Source: Metopolophium dirhodum
Taxonomy: Eukaryota; Arthropoda; Insecta; Hemiptera; Aphididae
Assembly: GCF_019925205.1 (NCBI RefSeq)
Contig: NC_083568.1
Location: 10,166,393 to 10,230,392, forward strand
Direction: 5' to 3'
DNA: 64,000 nucleotides
The position numbers and the translations under genes were made by a program. The notes below the pieces were generated by a model, which ran no database searches, was not told the DNA's origin, and was given only the letters and a program-made list of their open reading frames with translations. Positions 27,426-38,860 of this stretch are shown one piece after another (position 1 is the stretch's first letter; the number at the start of each line of letters is the position of its first letter).

Positions 27426-29890
27426 GCACGAATCGTATAAATATTGTGGTATAATAATATTAATACATTAATATATTGAATATAGGCGGTGTATTTTGCT
27501 ATTATCATTTATATCACACTTACAAACTCGAATCGAAAAAGGCAATCGTTGTATCGCCGCGGTATCGTTATAATAATAACACGGTAATATTATTAAAAGT
27601 ATACAATTAGTATAATATAACACCAGCACACCCGCCGCCGACCAGAATTGGTGCGCACGCGACTTTATTATTATATAACACCTATATAATAATGTTATGA
27701 TCGTACATAGTGTCGAAAAGGTTAACGAAACATAATAACAGCGTCGGTGTAATAATACATATGTAATGACAAGGCGATGCGTAAACAAACGCATTTATTA
27801 CTCATTTACAACGGAAACGGTATCCGGTGTATGATTATATACGACGGTCTTATTAGTAAGTATGGGTATTACACAGACATCACATAACGGAAGAAAACAC
27901 CCCGGTCCCGTTTATGGATTGATTTTCGAAAAAAAATACGATCGTGAAACAACCCCGTCGTAGCATAATAATATAATCATCGTATAATACAATATAGGTA
28001 TTATGCGTAATAGGTACGCCCAATATTAGCGGCGTATTGATTACACGCGGTAAAAAATTCGTATGATATCGATGATAAACACTGACGGCTGCAGCAGCAG
28101 ACGGCGTCGGCGGGGGTTGGACGTTTACACGATAACTATAGTATGTATACGATTGTTGTTATAAATTAGTGTTAGGATGTGCACGAAGACAATATAATAA
28201 AACGAAAGCGACATACGACCGGGGCTGTTGAATTGCAATTGTTTCACCGATATAATAATATATAGACGGACGTGTACTTAAAAATAGAAACTTGTAGGTG
28301 CGTGTATCGGTATATAATATTATGACATGTTCGTGTCTAGCTGTGAACTTCAGTTTTATCCAAAAGACAAGTTATATGATGGATATAAATATATAATAAT
28401 ATAATATTAAGTATAATGCTTTACAATTTATTAATTTCAGAAATTTATAATTTAAAATGTCCTATACTGACATCACCACATGTCTGTATACTTACTGAGT
28501 GTGATGAAAATTGAAAAGTCGAATTATCGAAAATGTTTAATCGTGACATGGTGTATCAATAATGTTCGAAGTTCGAGTTATAGGTATAGGTATTAGATAC
28601 CGATAGTCGTTGGAGTGATAGAGTTACCGGTTTCGTCTGATCGTGATCTCGACTACAAAATATGTAATTAATTATACTATAATATGGACATTAAATTAAA
28701 CGCCGATATCGCGTTTATATACACTTAAATCGTATAACTACCTAGTACAGTATACTATACTCGATATTAATATTACGATGAATACAATATGACGTATTCG
28801 ATCACAATTTAAAGTCCTAGCGTCTAACGAAGTCTAACGAAACGAGTTCAGTTTTACGTTCCATTCTATAATCCAATTCGTATATATGATGCTATTCGTA
28901 TTGCACCTAAGCGCCTTAAGCCATAGGTATAGTCCTTTGTCTGCTTATTAATGTATGTACTTCATGCGCTCATTGGTGGAAATAGGGTGGGGTCTAAGGG
29001 GGACTTGGTCCCCACGAATTTCAGCCAGTCCCCCAATTCAAAAGTCAGTACTCAGTACTAAGCATAAATCATTTTTAGAAAATATTGTAGGAGGGGGAGG
29101 CTTTAGTCCCACCTCCTCCCCAAAATTAGGCATTTTGCGCATATTTCCGTTCCGTTCATACCTATACAGTTGGTACTTGCATTGTAATAGTATTATAATC
29201 TAAAATTTTATGAATTTTTTTCAATTGCCGTTTGGCGTTAAAATATATCATAAATAAATAAATGATACCGCGCCTGCAAATCACAAAACGCATTCGGTTT
29301 GCACGCACGCAGCACACTGCACACGGGTTATTTTTGTCCGAATGCTGGTCTGACGTTTTTACGAGGTTCGGTTCGTTTTTTTACGGACGTATATACTTAC
29401 TACTGCACTGCAACAATACACGGGCGACATTAAAAAGTATTGTATAATTTATAGGTTTCACATAATATATTTTGATGTAAAATATTATATTATAATGTAC
29501 GTTCGGACTCGCGTAAACGCTCGCACATCGTGTGAAAATCGCGAGACGGTGCAGCTCGCGCGGAATAATCGCAGAACACAACAATCTCATGTGATGCGTT
29601 AAACGGTAAAAACCGAAAGATAGTATAGCAGGTATAATGGTTGCTGTGTCCTTTTTTCCGTGTCGCCTGCAAAAAGTCGCCTGCGCGTTTATTGTTCCCC
29701 GTGCGCGGAATGATTTACAGTGCACGCGCACATGCATTTATTATATTATATTATAATATAATTTTTACAATTTAATCGCATTGTACTCGGCAGTTATTAG
29801 GATTTTTTTAACGATCGGCCGGCAGCAGCAGTTAACGACGGCGGCGTGGACGACAATAACAATGCCGCCCGGGTATACACCACTGCTATA

Positions 29891-29922
<32 letters not shown>

Positions 29923-31790
29923 TGTATTATTATACATTATATACGATAATATGCGTAGTATTTATATGATATATTATATTATATTATTATGCGCGCGCAC
30001 TTCACATAGGTATTATATACATAACCTACCATCTCACCTATACGCACTTATTATATAATATATGTTATATGAAGTATATATATATATACGTCGTGTATAT
30101 ACACTGCTGCAGGCGTACATATTATACACCCTCCGGTATAGATATATAAACGATATTATTTTGTTGAATGAGAAACGAAAAAAAAATAAAAAAAAATATG
30201 ATATATAACCCGGCGGAACACACAATGTACGAATTTTTGAGTATATGTATATAATACGCGTAGTGACGCGCGCGTGGGGGAGAACACTTAATATTTTTAG
30301 TGTAACTAAATATAAAACCGTGTTAAGAGTCTCACGGGGGATCGGCTTTCATACGTTTAAAATAATTTCATTGAAACCACCGCCGTCATTGAGAGAGTGT
30401 ATACACTATACCTCCTGTATATAGGAGACGAACGCGGCCTTTTTATTATGTTCAACGGCATTCCTCCGGCGGCGGGTCCCCCATTCATCCACGCGCATAT
30501 GGAGGAGGAGACGAGGTGTTTATCACTGTTGAATGAAATAATATTATATCATATTATAATAATAGTAGAAAATAAAAAAATTAATGACGTCGCCGCCGCG
30601 TTTGTCATCGCCCGTATACAATACAATATGATATGATATTATATTATTATGTTTTACGTATAAACCGCACCAATATCAACACTGGGCTGCAGCAGCTATG
30701 CACGACGCGCGGCAGTGGCGCACACCTGTTATACACGGACGATAAAAATAATAATAACGATCGTATCTGTAATGCTTATAATATCATATGAAAACGTCAA
30801 GTTGAGTGGAAATATGTTATAATATATTGTCGAAATTCTCACGCCTCGCACATTTGCGGTGGACATCGCATATCGGCCGACGACTGCTGCAGGAGCCGTG
30901 TGAACTGACCATTCATCGTATACAATATGTGGAGAGGCACTCACGGAGAGATGGAGAGAGACAGAGACAGAGTGAGAGAGATGAGAATACGAAAATGCTG
31001 CAAATACGATAGGATAGTGAATCCTGCTGGCGTGGGTAAGTGTGTATAGAAAATATATTCTTCGGGAAAGGACGCACTACATAGCCGATACAGTATAGGT
31101 ATATACCTATATAATATAACATTACAGGTCTGAGCTAGCCGGACACGCGTCTTCGTCGTCGCAGCAGTAATTACAAATTAGTCTCATTGTCCGTGATTGC
31201 GATAAAATTAAAAAAACATATACATATTATATAGGTACTATAAAGATCGAATGATCGATAAGCGATTATGAACGCGAAAATATCAATAAAAAAAAAAAAA
31301 TCCAATAAAATCTTACGCAGAAAACCGTCTTTATAATAACAATACAACAATATTATATTGTGATGCACAATAAGTACGATGATAATAATAACAATATATT
31401 ATGTTATATAGCAACCATCACTACGAGTGTGGAATACCTCCCGCGATATTAATATATTATTATTATTATTATTATTGTACGCGTAATTATGTCGATATCC
31501 AATTACTTATATATATGAGCGTGCGACAGGTTTATACCAGATAAACGCTGTCCCACAATCTCCACACAGCTCCTGTCGTTTATATATCTAAGAGACTCGT
31601 CCGTTGTTGTTATTGTCAATATAATTTTATATCATTACACAAAGGCAGTCAACGACCACCACACGACGTAATATTATAAATGGTGATTCCCCAAAACGGT
31701 TTGGGTCTAAACACGATCACGCCCATTTTTTCATTTAGGTAATAACGAATTTATTCAAATTTTGATTTTTGGAAATTTTAAGCAATTACC
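27426..31790. other. AT-rich DNA with CpG and GA-rich patches, no gene recognised
   Basis: A GC-rich block at 28975-29110 has GGGGACTTGGTCCCC and GGAGGGGGAGG motifs and looks like a transposon remnant. An AAT tract lies at 29892-29921. A purine-rich GAGA run at 30945-30990 resembles GAGA-factor-type promoter sequence, but no gene was found beside it. The open frames are short and compositionally like the background. Confidence 0.55.
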
Positions 31791-31799
31791 TACTTGAAG

Positions 31800-32400
31800 A
31801 CCGTATTATCAAATTCTTGAGATTTTTTTGCACTACCTACTTAAGAAGTGTCTTGTAGTGATACAATCTTCTCTTTTTCAAATGAGGACCCCTCTGCTAT
31901 ACTGTAAATTATATAGTAGATCATTTTTATGAAAAAGTTGATGTACCTAATTCAAAATTTGAACGAGTAGTTTTACGGTTATTACAATGCGTATACTAAG
32001 GATAATTAAGTAAAAATGGTATTACGAAAGTGTAAAATAGCTGTAAAATTATGTGATATACTTATAGTGTTTATTACATTTGGACCATTTTTACAAATAA
32101 TGTTGGTTTGTAAATAATCAATTCACCATAATATCCCGCTTATCCTCCAAACCCAACACATATCATGGACATATTATCCTTAGTGCACAAAATTTAAAAA
32201 CTTTACAACTAGGGACCTATACTTGTTTGAATTTTTAGTTTGATACTTCAACCTTTTTAGTAAAAAAGTTCATCTACAAAATAATGTAAGTACAGTAAAA
32301 AGGGTGTTCTCATTTGAAAATTATAAGTTTCTATCTCCACAGGATACTGCTTCAAAAGTTGTTAAAATATCTCAAGAATTTTAAAAGACTGTTTTTAAGG
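31800..32400. repeat. Large imperfect inverted repeat, arms about 170 bp
   Basis: The left arm (31800-31970) contains, in order, AAATTCTTGAGAT, TTTTTCAAATGAGGACCCC, TACTGTAAATTA, TAGTAGATCA, AAAAGTTGATGTA and ATTTGAACGAGTA. The reverse complement of 32230-32400 contains the same blocks in the same order with diverged spacers. A third, single-armed copy lies at 17045-17215. The centre (31971-32229) is AT-rich and has no ORF. Most likely two copies of one repeat in head-to-head orientation, or a long-armed foldback element. Confidence 0.75.
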
Positions 32401-34310
32401 GGATTTCATACGGACAGTTCATTAATTTGAAAGAATCTATTACATTTAGTATCCGAGTAGTTATGGTTTATGCTCATATAGTCATATTATATAAAAATAA
32501 ATTATAAACTAAAAAAAAATGTATTAATTATTTTATTTGCATTTTTTCTGATCTTAAATTTATTAATAATTATAATATAGGAACATATTTTTTAACTTTC
32601 TCCTAGATTGGAGATTTGAAAATAAAGTGAAAATTTCTTCAAAATCTGCTTTATACCTACTTGTTTATCTGATTCACTTGTCAATAATGCCAACGCAGAA
32701 CCCCTTTCTTAGTTTATAGGTAAATTTAAATATTTCTTGCAATTGTTAAAATTATTTTCCGACTAATTGACGAAAACAATATACATTTTTGAACTGTAAT
32801 ATTTGCTTTTGGAAGGTTATAATAAAAATAAAAATATATAATATAAATGTATTTATTTTTTGATACAATTGCTACACAATAATTATATGTCAGTATATAA
32901 ATTTGCCACTCCCAAAATTGACTATAAAATTTGCCGCCCTGGGCAACAAGGTACACTTACCCCCCCCCCCCCCCCCCCCCTAAATACGTGCCTGGCTTAC
33001 ATGTACGCCTCTGTTAGGTATTTATTATTATAATGTATGTCTACTGTACTATTAGTATTTAGTACATAATATTATAGTACGTATTAGTACGTTTATTTTG
33101 ATATGATAATATTCTATTGACTATTATCAACCTTTATAATACGTAACATAAACTTATTGTATTTACGTACTTTCCAAATGAATATACCTCATTTATTCAT
33201 TTGAACGTCTTCCGTGTCGAACAATATTGTTTTTATCTTTCATTAATTATTTCATAACTAACTAAATAACACATAGGAATCTAGAATAACCAATAGGATT
33301 TATGACGTTTGAACGAATTTCAGTTTAGACCGCACGTGTGGCGTTGATTAGACATATTTTCCTATAATATTTTATTACCCCGATTATACATAACTTAGTA
33401 AACATTGTCATTAAAGTAATACGAAAAACAATATGGTCACAATCGTTATCATTAGCTTTTATTGTGTTGACGATGTGTACTTTTAATTTTATTTAGAGAC
33501 AAAATCAACATTTTTAAATTTTTTATGATCTGCACCGTCGTTAGTGAAGTGTAACGACTATTGTTGGAACATGATCAATTTACATAATACATATACATAG
33601 TCACCTGCTATTTTTCTATTTATTGTTATTTAAACAAGTGAGAACTTATTATTTGTATCGGTCGTTAAATTAAAGTGCTCGCTTGATCTTGCCACACCTG
33701 ATTGCCGACAACTATGGTTGTCGACGGGGTCAGGTCATACCTGTCTGCACCTATATAGATTACGGTAATAAGTAATAACTAATAATACCAAGTGTGACAT
33801 TATATATATACGGATCATTACTGAAATTATCGATTGATTTAATGATTAATAGTGACAACAGGCACGCGACGGTACACATTACATAATATAAATTATTATC
33901 CCATCTGTGAACGGTTTTTAGTTTTTATTCGTTTATTCAAATATAGTATTATTATTAATACGTATATTGTATAATGTTTACTACACTCTACAATTTTTAT
34001 ATTGTGCAATTCATATTGTGCGTTTAATATATTTGATACATTTTTTATTCGGCTTATAGTACAAAATATATTATATCTATATACCTAGGTCCCGTCTTAT
34101 GTGTACCACTAAATATTTCAACCCGACGACCTTAGATTGAATATTGTATTGTGTTTGTGAGTCGACGTGTTTTTGAGAATTTTTTTTTTTGGTGATATCG
34201 ACAATACTGCCCGGATTGCAGCTTGCGTATTAATTTGATAGTACTGCCATTATCGTTTATTCATTTAATAAATCAATTACAATATAACAATAACAAGCGA
34301 CTAACCTATA
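32401..34310. other. AT-rich DNA with a C21 tract, no gene recognised
   Basis: C21 at 32960-32980 follows a GCCGCCCTGGGCAACAAGG block that looks like a transposon end. A compact hairpin lies at 33696-33735. No coding signal. Confidence 0.55.
32960..32980. repeat. C21 homopolymer
   Basis: Twenty-one consecutive C on the plus strand, in a transposon-end-like context (CCCTGGGCAACAAGG upstream). Confidence 0.95.
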
Positions 34311-34311
34311 A

Positions 34312-35165
34312 CCGTTGGGAGGTCCACTTCGCGGGCCGACCTAAGCCCGCTGACCTTGTTCACTCGTGCTGAACAACTGCTTCGTGGACCCACCTTGACC
34401 CGCCGTCCTTGAAGTCTCGTGCTTGACTACGCAAGTACGCAACAGTTGCCTCAGTTGCCTGACGCACCCGTTCTTCCTCCTCCTTAAGAGTCAGGATCTA
34501 CCAAACCCATTTATAAAATATCCCGAACTTCTCATCGGCTTCTTTGAGTACTTTAGCTCTCTCCAGGTGATTGACCGGGAGTTTTTTAAGGCCAGGCCCA
34601 CACAGGGTGTCAGACATGTCCTCGGGTAGTGTGCAGGGGTGAATGAGGGGTACCACTTAGTCAGCCCTGAGACAATCCTAGTTTGGGCACCAGAACAGCA
34701 TGTACTCGGTGCGGTGTCCGATACGCAAGTGCAGTGATTACATCAAGGGCTGCAGCCCTGCCCATACGGTATAGCTCATGTTGGAAACACCCGTGTCTCG
34801 TGACAGCCTGTGTCATGTGGTACGACATTAGAACCCTGGGGACCGTCCTGCCCTCCCATCTGATGATGTTTGGAATAAGACAGTGGGTCCAGAGAGCTTT
34901 AGCTAAAACCACCGTCTTCTTTGCCATTCCAAGAGCGTGGTCTTACGCTCGGTGATCTTGATCCTGGCGCGTGTCATTGGAGGGCCTTCGAGTGGTTGCC
35001 CTGTAGCCTTGATCCTCGTCCATTCGAATGCAAGGAAGATGCTGGCTAGGAGGACGGCCGCCTCGTCTGAAACGGTCTTGTGAGCTCTGATCACCCTGAA
35101 AGCCGCCGCTCTTTGAAGCCTTCTCAAATTGACCTAGTGACGGTAGTATCAACGCAGTCAAGGTG
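34312..35165 (-). pseudogene. R1-like LINE ORF2 3' fragment plus 3'-UTR
   Basis: This block is clearly GC-richer than its surroundings. On the minus strand three overlapping frames together read like the region after the reverse-transcriptase domain of R1-clade LINEs. One frame (about 34903-35127) holds LQRAAAFRVIRAHKTVSDEA and later TRARIKITERKTTLLEWQRR. The next (34661-34927) holds WTHCLIPNIIRWEGRTVPRV and MSYHMTQAVTRHGCFQHELY. The family continues from one to the other without a break, so a frameshift near 34915 separates them; another near 35115 separates the upstream frame (34943-35161). The expected CCHC-type zinc motif after the GCFQ block is destroyed. The remaining 34312-34660 is probably 3'-UTR. 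Dead copy, opposite in orientation to the SINEs. Confidence 0.8.
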
Positions 35166-35239
35166 GCATAATTGTTTTTTATTCCTATTCGGTACTGTTG
35201 TGTGAGGACTGCAAGAGATTCAGATGTTGGTGTTTTAAT

Positions 35240-35765
35240 ATTTTATATGTTGGGTCAAAAAGCTTGATAATTTAATACAAGGCTCCTGATATATTGTTAC
35301 AATAGTAGTTCAAAAATATTTAAAATACATAGACACACATATTTTTTATAAGAATTTAAAGTTCGATTTTTGATAACATTTATCAAATTTAATATTTAAA
35401 AATAATTTTGTAGTAAAACGTTTATAAAATGATCAACTTTTATAGTTAAAGATTAAAAATTTAAAACAAGGTTCTACAAAAGTAGGTTATTCTGTAACTC
35501 AAATATCTCAAAAATATAAAAATACAGTTTTTTGTATAGTTATTTTATGTTAAAATTTGGACGGAATTACATATTAAATAACCAAGAATAAAGATCTTAG
35601 TTATTTTGTTGTAATTTAATAATACTAATTCAACTTACCGGCTACAATAGTAGTAATAAGTAATAACAATATAAATACAATATAAAATATCCACTCTGAC
35701 AAACCGTCTCTGCTGAGAATCGATTTTCGTATACAATTATATTATATTATTATTATATCATTGAA
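35240..35765 (+). repeat. Dispersed AT-rich repeat family copy
   Basis: Contains TAATACAAGGCTCCTGATAT (reverse complement near 59408-59427) and a terminal CTGCTGAGAATCGATTTTCG block. It shares AT-rich words with copies at 41060-41830 and 59240-60290. No ORF. Probably a high-copy aphid repeat of unknown class. Confidence 0.5.
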
Positions 35766-35893
35766 TACACATTTTATACCATAAATTATATAGTGACCCA
35801 CTTGTAATCTAATGTACAGCAGAGTGACCTACCTTTTTTTAGTATTATATTGGTCAATATAAGCATTTATTGTGTAAAAACAATATCTTGATT

Positions 35894-36219
35894 GAGGGGG
35901 ACGAGGTGGCCGAGTGGTCTAACGCGACGGATTCGGCACAGCCGGTCCGAGTTCGATCCTCGACCACTGGGCGGCATTTTTCTCCGTGCAAGTCACGGTG
36001 TCCGGAGAACAAGTGCCGCCATCCCCCCACCCCGGGGCACGGCAGAAACCTACGGGTGCCCCATTAGAAATTCTGCCAAACACAACACACACGTGTACCA
36101 ACCTACCCAATATAAAACCTACCAAACCTACCCAATATAAAACCTACAGTGCCCTCCCCACACCCAATGGCCTATGTTGCCGCGGGTTACCCAATAAAAA
36201 AAAAAAAAAAAAAAAAAAA
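35894..36219 (+). mobile_element. tRNA-derived SINE, copy 1
   Basis: The head resembles a class II (Leu/Ser-type) tRNA gene: A box TGGCCGAGTGG at 35907-35917 and B box GTTCGATCC at 35951-35959, spaced as in Pol III type 2 promoters. A body of about 230 bp follows with an internal duplication of CCTACCCAATATAAAAC, ending in GGGTTACCCAATA and a poly(A) tail. The insertion is flanked by AATATCTTGATT at 35882-35893 and 36220-36231. It differs from copy 2 by about five substitutions in the body. The reading frames over it are shadows. A functional tRNA is unlikely because it lacks a clean acceptor stem and is fused to the SINE body. Confidence 0.92.
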
Positions 36220-36231
36220 AATATCTTGATT

Positions 36232-37565
36232 AATTAATACAACAATTAGAAATAAATATGATGTTAATAATCTGTGTCGTGAGGGTACACGTGAACTGAA
36301 CGTCAATGAAGTGTGCCTAATATATTTTTAATTTTTACGGCCAAAATATATTAGTTTTTGTGTTAAAGAATCTAATAAAAGGTATTTTTTTAGAATAGTT
36401 GATATCTAGTACGAATTCAATAAAAGTGAAAGGAAAGGTATAAGTACTTAACAAAAATATTTCTCAGATTTAACAAAATAAATTTATTTATTATTAATTT
36501 AACAAAACTATGGATCATTTAATCCATAATTGCACATGAATCATTAATAATATATTTATATAATATAAGTTAAATTATTACAGTGGCTTGCCTTGTTTTT
36601 CCATTTCGTATAGACCACCATTGGCTAAGTCTTGTCATTTATTTTCCTTTGGGTTTTTTTATCGAAAGAGCTAAAAATATATATTGAATCCATGGATTAA
36701 TATTTAGGAAAAAACTTATGATTATAAATAAAATAATGTTTAACATTAAAGAAAAACAGTTGTGTCTTATTGATAACTCGAAACTCAAGGGTAATAAAAA
36801 TAAATTGACCTAATTTGTATTCGAATTATAATGTATTATATTATATTATTATAGATATCTATACCATAGGTATCTCAAACACAAATTAAAAACATTTCAA
36901 AGGGTAAGAAGAAAATTTGAGGTTTTGAGGTTCGATTTATCGAGACTATCTGCGGTATAATATAATCTAGACTCTAGAGGAATTTTACTAACCTTTCCCA
37001 AGTTTCCCTACAGATTTTCCTATATCATCGCTTGCTGCAAAAAAAAATTTCGGTTAACGTTATTTAGAATTAAAATGTTACTCAGCTTTTGTGTTGATCG
37101 TTTTACATTTAGTAGAATTAAGGATTATCAATAATATGGAAAAATGTGATTTAAATTTATTTTTTTATTTCCAATAATATGCTTTATTGAGCGGTTTGAG
37201 AATAAAAACACCTATTATAAATGTTGTAGAAGAGAAGTTAATCAGTGTCTGTATGGAAAACAATTATCGGTATTTTAATTACTTAACTGTATAATTCAAA
37301 TTCAAAAAGTAAAATATCACAAGTATTATAGCTAAATATTGAATATTGAAAATAAAATAACGAAGATCGTCTCATGTATAGGCCTAGATAAACTTCTTAT
37401 CATCATTATTTGTATAATAAGTGTTCATACTGTGTCACTCAGTAAAGCTGTAAGCTAATATATAATTGAAAATACGAAACTAACTTTCAGTGTTTCAATA
37501 CGATTCACATTAATTGTAATTAGTGTGTAAAGTGCTGCGTAATTGGCATGTGTGGGTGCACTCTG
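36232..37565. other. AT-rich DNA, no gene recognised
   Basis: No exon, RNA gene or classifiable transposon was recognised. Confidence 0.55.
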
Positions 37566-37573
37566 CTATTTAT

Positions 37574-38305
37574 TAGATGTGGGTCGAACTGTTCGAAGTT
37601 CGAAAAATCGAACCGAACTGTAGGTGTTCGGTTTGAGATCGAAAGTCGAACCAAGTTTTAAAAAAACCGAACCGAACCGAACCGAACAAAAAAGTTCGAA
37701 AATTAAAATAGTTCGAACTCAAAAAATGTACGAAAAGCAAAATTGTCTAACATATCAAACGTTTCGAGCTAAAAATGTTCCCGGTGTTTATTGTTGTGTT
37801 TATTTTATTTTTATTTTGTCTATTATCTATATACTTATATGCTATATTCTATATTATACTATGTAGATATTTAATATACTATACTATACTATAATTAGTA
37901 TACTATACTAAATAAAAAATATGAACAATATTATTAATTTTCAACATTTTTTTTGTCCATTAAAATAAATTATATAGATAGGTACACATAGATAACGAGA
38001 ATTTGATCAAGATGAAGATATATATAATCGAGCTGAAAATTATCTATATATAAGATAAAAGATACATTATTTTTATCTACTTATCTAGATATTTCCCAAC
38101 ACTCATTGCTTCAATGAGCATACGACTATATATTATTGTCAAGTAAAAAGCTTTATATTAACCCAAGTTTATTTTGGGTTCAGTTTGGTAATGAAATATA
38201 TGGTACCGGTGTGGTTCGATGTTGAATAAAATGCTAGGTTCGAAAATCGACATCACACTAAAAAGTTCGGTTCGAGACCATATTTTTGAGTTCGACCCAC
38301 CTCTA
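37574..38305. mobile_element. hAT-type MITE with 8-bp TSD
   Basis: Terminal inverted repeats TAGATGTGGGTCGAAC (left) and TAGAGGTGGGTCGAAC (right, reverse complement) differ at one base. The flanks are CTATTTAT at 37566-37573 and 38306-38313, an exact 8-bp duplication. Subterminal regions are packed with TTCGGTTCGA / ACCGAACCGAAC motifs, as expected of transposase-binding arrays. The 732-bp interior is AT-rich; the 80-codon frame at 37624 is an artefact of the subterminal repeats. Non-autonomous hAT family member. Confidence 0.93.
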
Positions 38306-38371
38306 CTATTTATTTTCTACATAGTCACTTACACTAATGATTACTCATCTACCATGCACAATTTAGAATCC

Positions 38372-38645
38372 GTTTTACTCTGTTAAGTAAAATATTAAAG
38401 TGAATTTACCTATTTAAAAATGTAAAGGCATGCCTTGCAAGAATATTATCTATGGTACCTCAAAAAGGATTTTTTGATATTTTAACTGTGAACTTTGAAA
38501 CTGTTTATAAACTGTATATAGTATACTGATAATAGTCATAACTTGCTTGAAAATGACCTATTTTGGTTGCTTTAGATAATATTTTTCCCTTTAAATTGAT
38601 CAATTGTCAATTAAATCTATTATTAAAAATAACAGAGTAAAAACC
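38372..38645. mobile_element. Foldback MITE-like element, diverged relative of the 10.8-kb one
   Basis: The perfect 13-bp inverted pair TTTTACTCTGTTA (38373-38385) / TAACAGAGTAAAA (38630-38642) bounds arms that share AATATTATCTA and AAAG-rich blocks. The left arm (TTAAAGTGAATTTACC, AATATTATCTATGG, TTTTTTGATATTTTAA) aligns with the left arm of the element at 10776. No ORF, no clear target duplication. Confidence 0.65.
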
Positions 38646-38860
38646 TTTTTTCTTATACATTTTGAAAGCCCTGAATTTAAAATTATATATTTATATATTT
38701 GAAAAATAATTAAAATAATATATAATAATAAAAAAGAAATATAATAGAATCTAAAGGAACTTTGTTTCCTTGGTTTTTTTTTGATTTGGTTTGGTCCCCT
38801 CTAAAATAGATTAAAACTATAGGTACATGTATTATGGTAAATACTAAATGCATTACTCAC

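Noticed and set aside
35894..35975. Functional tRNA gene
   Set aside because: A and B boxes are present, but the sequence is fused to a SINE body with poly(A) and TSD, and occurs twice in identical context.
35870..36237. Several 65-83 codon frames over the SINE
   Set aside because: They are shadows of the SINE; the same frames recur in the second copy because the DNA is nearly identical.
37624..37866. 80-codon frame
   Set aside because: Lies in the subterminal ACCGAAC array of a MITE.
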